Below, piece by piece: positions 58,303 to 64,000 of a stretch of 64,000 bases of DNA. The position numbers and the translations under genes are program-made. How positions within the stretch are numbered: the first letter of the stretch is position 1; each line of letters begins with the position of its first letter. The notes beneath the pieces were generated by a model. The model ran no database searches and was not told where the DNA came from. It saw nothing but the letters and a program-made list of their open reading frames with translations. Source of the DNA: Isoetes taiwanensis (taxonomy: Eukaryota > Streptophyta > Lycopodiopsida > Isoetales > Isoetaceae); contig JAJEKV010000028.1 in the NCBI GenBank assembly GCA_021234155.1, positions 16,248,469 to 16,312,468 of the forward strand, read 5' to 3'.

Positions 58303-58312
58303 CTATAAATAG
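58303..58312 (+). promoter_or_regulatory. TATA box of the H3-like ORF
   Basis: CTATAAATAG stands 103 bp before ATG 58415, in a spacing typical of plant Pol II promoters. The identical 10-mer precedes the next ORF. Confidence 0.65.
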
Positions 58313-58414
58313 ATCTAGACCCCCCTCATTTGTACGTTTCCTCCTTAGAAAATCTGCTCCCGCTCCCTAAGGCGATTTTTGGGCGCCCGACCTCGGATTG
58401 ACGGACCGTAAGAC

Positions 58415-59715
58415 ATGGCTAGAACCAAACAGACCGCTCGAGTTCGCCGACCTGGTGGATCGACCAGCGCCCAAGATCCGAGCCTGATACAGCGGATGCT
58501 TCAGGAGCGCCTTCTTAACAGAAAAGACCAGTCTTCATCGAGCGAGGGAACAACTTCAGATGAACACCAAAGGGAAGGATCCCAGCAGGAGGGAGCACAT
58601 GACGAGGAGATAGACCACTCAGATGCAGGTACAGAAGTGCTCGAGGATGAGGCAGCAGAGCGAGAGCGGAGAACCAAGGCTCGCGAAGAGCAGAGGCAGC
58701 TGACTCCCGAGCCGACCGAGGAGGAGCAGCTCGAGGCCTGGATTCGAGAGGAGGAGGCAAAGGAGCAAGAAGAACAGAGGGAGCCGACGCTCGAGCCAAC
58801 CGAAGAAGAAGAGCTCGCCGCGTGGATCAAGAAACAGGAAGCAAAAAAACGCCGTCGAGAGAGGAAGAGGGCAGAGAAGAAGAGGAAGATGGAGGAGCAG
58901 GAAGCCAAAGAGGCCGAGGAACTGAAGCAGAAGAACGGAAAATTCGTGGAGGCGGGCCAAAGGAAAATCAAGAAGGTTCCACGAACAAAGACCCCAACCC
59001 CAAGGTCGCCATCACCAACGGCCACCGTCCCCCCAAGCTTTACTTCGAAGACGAGGACTTCAACCCTAACATAGGAGGTGGAAGTTCTTCGAAGCCCCCA
59101 GGGGATGAGCAGGGAGCACAGGTAGATCAAGAGCAGGCGGACCCGATCGACCAAGTGCAGAAGCCCCCACCATACCCGACTTGGGATAGGAATAAACAGC
59201 CACGACCTGCCCGAGAATCTTATGTGATAGACCCTATCAAGGTCTATCAGAGGAAGCTGAGGGAGCATAACGCATACATGAGGAAGTGGGAGGCTTACAA
59301 CTCCTATTACAAAGAGAACAGGGTCAGAATTATCAAAGGCGGGCGTCCATCGAAGAAGCAGACCTTAAGGCCGCCACCAGAGAAGCCCAAGCCCCCCAAG
59401 AAGCCAGCGAAAAGGAAAGCCAACAGAAAAGAGAGCGAGAGGCGAGCACTACGAGAGATCAGGCACTTCCAGCGCAGCTTCGTTTTCCTAATCCCCCGTG
59501 CACCGTTCGCCCGATTAGTCAGAGAAGTAATACAGGAATACAACACCGGCATGAGGGTGACGGATGAAATGTTGCTGGCACTACAGGAAGCAACCGAGCA
59601 GAAGCTGGTGCAGCACTTTGAAGATTCCACAGCCTGCACCGTGCATGCCAAGCAAGTAACCTTAATGAAGAAGGATATGCACTTGGCCAGTGTAATTAAG
59701 GGAGAGCCCTATTAA
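58415..59715 (+). CDS. Histone H3-like protein encoded by a retrotransposon
   Basis: ATG 58415 begins MARTKQTARVRRPGGSTSA. The first nine residues equal the histone H3 N-terminus. About 300 residues of Glu/Lys/Arg/Pro-rich linker follow. The last 90 residues (59446-59712) start ALREIRHFQRS and align with the H3 fold without a gap to the final GE-x-x. Shared blocks are RLVRE, ALQEA, FED, HAK, VT, M-x-KD and LA; I count about 44 identities in 93. H3 C110, H113, K115 and K122 are kept, while K56 is Arg and K79 is Asn. Loop 1 has normal H3 length, unlike CENH3. Tail and core are in different frames (220 codons from 58415; core frame open from 58822), needing a -1 shift between 58822 and 59070. 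That could be a mutation, or recoding at A7 (58843-58849). Confidence 0.85.
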
Positions 59716-59857
59716 TTTTTGTAAATAAAAAATTTTGTTGAATACAAAGTGTTTTGTTGAAAGTTATAAGTGGACTATTCATGTTAATTAGGTTGAACTA
59801 GCAACATTCGGCTTTTGTTTTAGTTAAATTAGACATTTTAGAGCAAGTAGTGAGGAT
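59716..59857. other. 3' region of the H3-like ORF
   Basis: AT-rich, with AATAAAAAATTT at 59724-59736 as a possible plant polyadenylation signal. Confidence 0.35.
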
Positions 59858-59924
59858 GTCTCACACGTCGCGCCAGAAGCAAAACCAAGACTCTAGGTCT
59901 TGACCTGGGCGCAACGTGTGAGAC
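59858..59924 (+). repeat. Palindromic leader repeat, copy 3
   Basis: Same unit as 57920, now between the H3-like ORF and the second ORF. It opens GTCTCACACGTCGCGCC and closes GGGCGCAACGTGTGAGAC. Confidence 0.9.
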
Positions 59925-60057
59925 CATATCCAAACTAGACCAAAACACCTCCAAATCGACCAAGTAAGGGGTCAATCTTACCTAACTCGATGAGTCTAGC
60001 ATGATTTGACCCTTAGATTACCCAATTTGGACAAGTTTTGACCAAGATAGGGCAGAT

Positions 60058-60124
60058 GTCTCACACGTCGCGCCAAGAGCAAAATCAAGACTCTAGGTCT
60101 TGACCTGGGCGCAACGTGCGAGAC
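60058..60124 (+). repeat. Palindromic leader repeat, copy 4
   Basis: Same unit, exactly 200 bp after copy 3. The right end is CGTGCGAGAC. Confidence 0.9.
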
Positions 60125-60316
60125 CTCCTAGCATTTTCTCAACCATGCCATGTCCAATTGACCTCTAGTTTGTTGCAATAGGTTCATTATATAATCCCAG
60201 TCATGTTCAAACCCTCAAATTAGCCTTCCAATTCCCATTTGAACCTCAACATAGCCTAGAATTGGCCAACCCCAAGAGTTTTCCAAGTCACCCAAAAATT
60301 AGGGTTTTCCCCTAGT

Positions 60317-60326
60317 CTATAAATAG
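60317..60326 (+). promoter_or_regulatory. TATA box of the second ORF
   Basis: CTATAAATAG again, 113 bp before ATG 60439. The following TTTGCTCC...AGGCGATTTTT resembles TCTGCTCC...AGGCGATTTTT after the first TATA box, so both promoter and transcript leader are duplicated. Confidence 0.65.
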
Positions 60327-60438
60327 GCTCCCATTTCTCACTTACCATTCTACAAGTTTGCTCCAGACCCTCTAGGCGATTTTTCAGCTCCCTGAGGCGC
60401 TTTTTCATCCGTTTGTTAGTCCCATCTTCCCTAGATCC

Positions 60439-61966
60439 ATGGCAACTGCTGACTTCAGGCGATGGTACAGCGCCAGTGCCCATGCAGCTGAGACCGATGT
60501 CAATACCATATTCCAACTTCCAGAAAGAAATAGATGTCCAAGCCACTCTGCACGCAACCCCAGCATATAGACAAGTTTTGGCCGAGTTCCAAGCTAGGGT
60601 AGGACAGTCCCTAGTGCAGCTCCCCCCTTGTACAGGATATTTTGTTCCCCGGCCATCCCTTCAAGCAGCCTTGGGTGATGTTCCAAACATTGCCAAATAT
60701 CTGACTAACAAGGCCCAGAGGTTGCCAGATTACATGGTCTTGACAGTCGACAGGACCAAGTATTTCTCCTACAACGCCGCCTTAGCAATCTTCCTTTCCC
60801 ACCGTGCTGAAAACCCCATGGGAAAAACCTCTATCCCTCCCATGGAGGTGGACCCCATAGCCTCCTCAGCAGCAGACCAGCTCCTTTTGCAGTACCAACA
60901 GGAGCAAGAAGGAAGAGCAGAAGACGAGGAATCGGAAGACGAGGACTACGTCGAGCTCGACCCAGCAGAAGAGCAGCAGCTAGCAGAACAGGAGTTACGC
61001 AACTTTGAACGAAACCGGCAGACCCTCAGGATCGCTCCCCCACTTGGGCTAGGTATCACAAGCCTAGCCCCCATCATCATCGACGGCGAGGAGTACCTGG
61101 TCCTCAGCGACATCCAGAACCTCCATGAATGCAGAGAGAGGGAGTACCGACTCGACGAGTTGCTACACCAACTGCGGCAACAACCAGATCTGGATGATTT
61201 CATCGTCCGGGGAGTTTCAGATTTCCCGCTTCAGGTAAGAGAAGCCGACACCTATACAGGGGAGTCGACTTCAGACATCTAAGCCTACAACAACATCAGG
61301 CAAATAATGGAAGCTCAGGACATGCCATTTGATGAGGAGTTCTATGCCATCCAAGAACGGATGGGGATCCGTGGCAAGACCACGAACATTTTGATGTCGA
61401 GCTCTTCGACACCAGCCCCCACAGAGAGAAGAGGCGGAATCGACATCAGGCGAGTTTCATCGACAATCAGGGATTACAGAGAATTCACCGAGGTGGAGAT
61501 CGATGAATATGCCGGAAGACATAGAGCTGGCGGCCGAGGGGGCGACGAATCAACAACGTCGCACAACGACAGGTCGCTGAGATACTATCTCCCCCTGCTG
61601 CTGGACGGGAGAATAGCGGTAATACACCGCAAATTCAGCCCTAGGGGCGAAGAAGGAGCGTTCATGCTCATCGCACTCTCAGGCTTTGGCATGCATGCTC
61701 GGCTGGCTTCAAACACTGACTATGCCGTCTTAGTCAAGAGAGCGATGGCACTTGACATCTTCGACTTTGCTGTGCCCTACCGACGGCAGGGAAGACTGGC
61801 AGTGACCGCGGCCTACATGCCCGACCGTAGAGTAGAAGACTTGGTGCAAGCCTTGCAGGGCGGGACGTCAACCAACATCCTCAGGAACTTGGGACACTCG
61901 GTAGGAACGACCCAAGTTAAGAAGTTTCTTGAGGATAACCCATCCTACCGGCGATTTCAAGAATAG
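60439..61966 (+). CDS. Unknown second ORF of the gypsy element, with internal TAA
   Basis: ATG 60439 (context CCATGG) reads MATADFRRWYSASAHAAETD and needs a one-base shift by about 60530 to enter the long frame (EIDVQATLHATPAYRQVLAE). That frame has an acidic middle (EDEESEDEDYVELDPAEEQQ) and stops at TAA 61280-61282. It continues in the same frame with AYNNIRQIMEAQDMPFDEEF to 61966. Later blocks are RYYLPLLLDGRIAVIHRKF, DYAVLVKRAMALDIFDFAVP and NLGHSVGTTQVKKFLEDNP. It would be about 510 residues if read through. It matches no gag, polymerase or histone family that I can recognise. Its own leader suggests separate expression. Confidence 0.6.
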
Positions 61967-62217
61967 TTACTCTTGATCCCGGAGGCTTTGTATTAAGATA
62001 TTATATAATATAAATATAATTTCTTTTGCACTTTAAATGTTTTTTTGATGTAACATATAATGCAAGAGAACAAATAAAACTGACCGTAAGGCCATGATCG
62101 ACTTGTGTATGCAGCTAGAGGCCCAGGCTCAGGGGAGCAACAAGGCGAGACCGTAGGGAAGAACGGACTCCGCCCGGGCCACACCCGGCAAGGAACCTAT
62201 ATGAGGCGTTTGGTGCC
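61967..62217. other. Leader of gag
   Basis: AT-rich to about 62090, with no palindromic repeat or CTATAAATAG box. Gag therefore does not share the promoter module of the two preceding ORFs. Confidence 0.5.
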
Positions 62218-64000
62218 ATGACTCCCGAGGAAGAAATGTCTCAGATGAGAACGGACCTTGAGCAAATAAAGACCTTCTTGGCAGCCCAAGGAGGAGTTGT
62301 TCCAGATGGCAGTGTCCAGTTGCCCGAAGCACCACCTCAGAATACGAAGAAGGACAAGAGGAAGAGCAAGAGAAGGAGGTCCCCCAGTACGGAATCCTCC
62401 GACTCAAGCTCGGATTCGGACTCCGACTCCGAAGAAGAGGAAGAGCAGGTGCAGAACCAAAGGGACGACAGACACAAGGACACGAGGACCTCAAACTATC
62501 AGAAGAAGGTAGACTCAGCATTGGGGAATGTATGGAAGGCCAGGAAGCTCGAGCAATTCTCAGGCGAGAACAGGTCAGGCATGGAAGCAGAGGCTTGGCT
62601 CGATGAGATGAGTGAGTATGGTAACGCCTATGGTATGAAGGACAAGGACAAAGGCAGGGTGGCAACAGCCAACCTTAAAGGAGCAGCACGCATTTGGTGG
62701 AAGGGTTATGCCAAGGCCCATGGCTTAAGCAGGGATGGTTGCAGGTTCAAAATGTTTGCCAAGGCTTTCAAGCGCCATTACGTCCCAAGGGAACACAAGT
62801 CCAACATGATGCAGCAGTTCTACAGGTTGCAGCAAGGAAACAAATCAGTCCAGAAATATACAGAGGAATTCATGAGACTAAGGCTTTATGTGCCGAAGTT
62901 GAGTGAAAAGCACGCAGTGGAGAGCTATATTGAAGGATTGAATGAGGAGATCCGCAAGCTTGTAAGGGCAATAAACCCTAAGACGGTATCAGACGCAGAG
63001 TCCAAGGCAATAAGCTTGCAAGGAATGGGGCCTCAGAACAGCGGACAGAGGCAGCAGTATTACCAAGATAAAGGCAAGGCAACAGGGAGTTATAGCCCTA
63101 GAGCAGCAAGTCCAGGTCCAGCTAAAGCCCCATATAGTGGCAACCATGGGAAGCAGCAGGAGAGGAAGCAGATGTCCTTCAAGGACAAGCAGGAGGGGTC
63201 AAATTACTCCAAAGCAGTGCGGTCCTTCTTGCAAGCAATGCCCAAGAAGAAGAGACAGGAGTGCATAGAGAGACAGCTTTGCTTCAGGTGCTTCCAGCCA
63301 GGCCACAGGACAGCGAACTGCCCCTTCGTCATGAGCGCAGCGCTAGCGGAGTTAGGTGGATGGGACACTCCGTCTGACGACGACGTCGAGGCAGCACGCG
63401 ACTATATTCAGGGTGAGTGTCACATTTTTGCTGCCATAGATACAGAACAAGCAGATAATCAGTATAAGGTAATTTCCACAGTAGGGAAGGCCAAGGCCAA
63501 GTCTTTCATAGTCCTGATAGACTCGGGAAGTAGCCACAACTTTGCATCCCCAAGAATGGTTGAGATGTTGAAGTTGAAACCATTGAAGTCAAAGCCGAGG
63601 CCCGTAGTCTTAGCAAGTGGAGCAGTAAGGCAAACGGGAGGCAAGAGAATAAACTTCGACATCGACTTGCCAGGAATTAATATCCAGATGGGGGCAAAAG
63701 TAATGGGTATCGGCAAGTACGACTTGATCATAGGAATGGAGTATCTTGGACTAGCAGGGGCCATCATTGATTGTGGAAAGCGGAAGGTGACCCTCACAAC
63801 GCCCGACGGCAAGATCATTGAGATCATAGGTAAAGAAGTTGTTCCCATCATGCAGTGTATGTCTAGTAAACGGCTGCTCAAGTGCATCAAGAGCGAGCAG
63901 ATAGCATATATCTTCAAGCTTGAGATCGAGGAGGCCGAATCAGAAGAAAGCAAGGAAGATAAGGTGCTCAGCAAGTTGCCCAAGCAAATAGCTAAGTTGA
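62218..64000 (+). CDS. Gypsy gag-protease polyprotein (continues past the window)
   Basis: ATG 62218 opens a frame of at least 594 codons with no stop before the edge. An acidic/Ser-rich stretch precedes the gag (capsid-like) domain: WKARKLEQFSGENRSG, AEAWLDEMSEYGNAYG, LKGAARIWWKGYAK, FKRHYVP, QKYTEEFMRLRLYVP and VESYIEGLNEEIRKLVR. These match the Retrotrans_gag pattern. A CCHC knuckle, CFRCFQPGHRTANC, starts at residue 355. The retropepsin motif IVLIDSGSSHNF has its Asp at residue 435 and a following DLIIGMEYL, the second protease block. In the parent family this polyprotein forms the virus-like particle and matures itself. Frame and motifs are intact. Confidence 0.92.
   Translation, partial: MTPEEEMSQMRTDLEQIKTFLAAQGGVVPDGSVQLPEAPPQNTKKDKRKSKRRRSPSTESSDSSSDSDSDSEEEEEQVQNQRDDRHKDTRTSNYQKKVDSALGNVWKARKLEQFSGENRSGMEAEAWLDEMSEYGNAYGMKDKDKGRVATANLKGAARIWWKGYAKAHGLSRDGCRFKMFAKAFKRHYVPREHKSNMMQQFYRLQQGNKSVQKYTEEFMRLRLYVPKLSEKHAVESYIEGLNEEIRKLVRAINPKTVSDAESKAISLQGMGPQNSGQRQQYYQDKGKATGSYSPRAASPGPAKAPYSGNHGKQQERKQMSFKDKQEGSNYSKAVRSFLQAMPKKKRQECIERQLCFRCFQPGHRTANCPFVMSAALAELGGWDTPSDDDVEAARDYIQGECHIFAAIDTEQADNQYKVISTVGKAKAKSFIVLIDSGSSHNFASPRMVEMLKLKPLKSKPRPVVLASGAVRQTGGKRINFDIDLPGINIQMGAKVMGIGKYDLIIGMEYLGLAGAIIDCGKRKVTLTTPDGKIIEIIGKEVVPIMQCMSSKRLLKCIKSEQIAYIFKLEIEEAESEESKEDKVLSKLPKQIAKL

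Larger units (their letters stand above)
56157..64000 (+). mobile_element. Ty3/gypsy retrotransposon carrying a histone H3-like ORF (right part outside window)
   Basis: Order: 5' LTR (56157-57716), primer-binding site (57718), a leader with two palindromic repeats and a TATA-like box, an H3-like ORF (58415-59715), a second leader of the same design, an unknown ORF (60439-61966), then gag-protease (62218 to beyond 64000). RT, integrase and the 3' LTR lie beyond the window, so the gypsy assignment rests on the gag, zinc knuckle and protease style (IVLIDSGSSHNF) and the priming site. Long LTRs and extra ORFs before gag are known in some plant gypsy lineages. A histone-fold ORF is not something I know from any of them. 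Confidence 0.85.

Noticed and set aside
58501-59268. Long minus-strand ORF opposite the H3-like ORF
   Set aside because: Ser/Cys/Leu-rich translation is the mirror of a Glu/Arg/Lys-rich coding strand. No motif, and the plus strand has clear histone similarity.
58415-59715. A normal host histone H3 gene
   Set aside because: Plant H3 is 136 aa with K9, K14, K18, K23 and K27 tails. This ORF has a linker of about 300 residues, lies between LTR and gag, and diverges at about half of the fold positions.
58415-59715. CENH3 (centromeric H3) identity
   Set aside because: Loop 1 lacks the extra residues typical of CENH3, and the tail begins with canonical ARTKQTAR, with no divergent CENH3 tail. Remote CENH3 ancestry is not excluded.
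62129-62665. Minus-strand ORF over gag
   Set aside because: Antisense of the acidic/Ser-rich start of gag. The plus-strand frame has gag, knuckle and protease motifs.

Overview
The window is land-plant nuclear DNA, dense in transposons. A photosystem I antenna pseudogene (LHCA2-like), intron-rich METTL5-like and CPL3-like genes, Ty1/copia and Ty3/gypsy LTR elements, LINEs with several tail types and tRNA-derived SINEs all fit a large-genome plant. The LINE tails and transposon families make a fern or other non-seed plant my best guess, which is an inference. I see no rRNA, functional tRNA, CRISPR or bacterial operon.

Layout. A decayed LINE with an ATTCT tail (about 480-4766) is followed by a minus-strand LINE ORF1 remnant (5469-6192) and a tRNA-type SINE (6913-7045). 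A Ty1/copia element with almost identical LTRs lies at 7738-13412. Repeat-rich DNA follows (13427-18650) with foldbacks, tandem duplications and a small poly(A) retroinsertion. Two host genes can be rebuilt exon by exon on the minus strand. One is a 9-exon METTL5-type rRNA m6A methyltransferase (19393-21810, 206 aa). The other is a 12-exon CPL3-type RNA polymerase II CTD phosphatase (45672-50273, 1254 aa). Between them lie an LHCA2-like pseudogene (22874-24142) and a 12.1-kb terminal-inverted-repeat DNA transposon (27522-39668). That transposon carries a Ulp1-like protease gene, a Cys-rich transposase relic, at least three unknown genes, and arrays of a TGTGGTG motif whose orientation flips across the element. 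LINE relics and a diverged minus-strand LTR relic occupy 51310-55890.

The most striking object is the Ty3/gypsy retrotransposon entering at 56157 and leaving through the window's right edge. After a 1.56-kb LTR and a primer-binding site it does not go straight to gag. It first carries an ORF whose start is the histone H3 tail (MARTKQTAR) and whose last 90 or so residues align without gaps to the H3 histone fold. It then carries a second unknown ORF, and only then gag-protease. Each of the two extra ORFs is preceded by the same module: two near-palindromic CpG-type repeats and a CTATAAATAG box. This looks like an LTR element that captured a histone H3 gene and expresses extra genes from internal promoters. 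The H3-like protein keeps K4 of the tail but has Val in place of K9. My hypothesis is that it makes nucleosomes that resist H3K9-based silencing.

Limits: I had no alignment tools. Exon models come from reading splice sites, phase and family motifs by eye. Identity estimates are hand counts.
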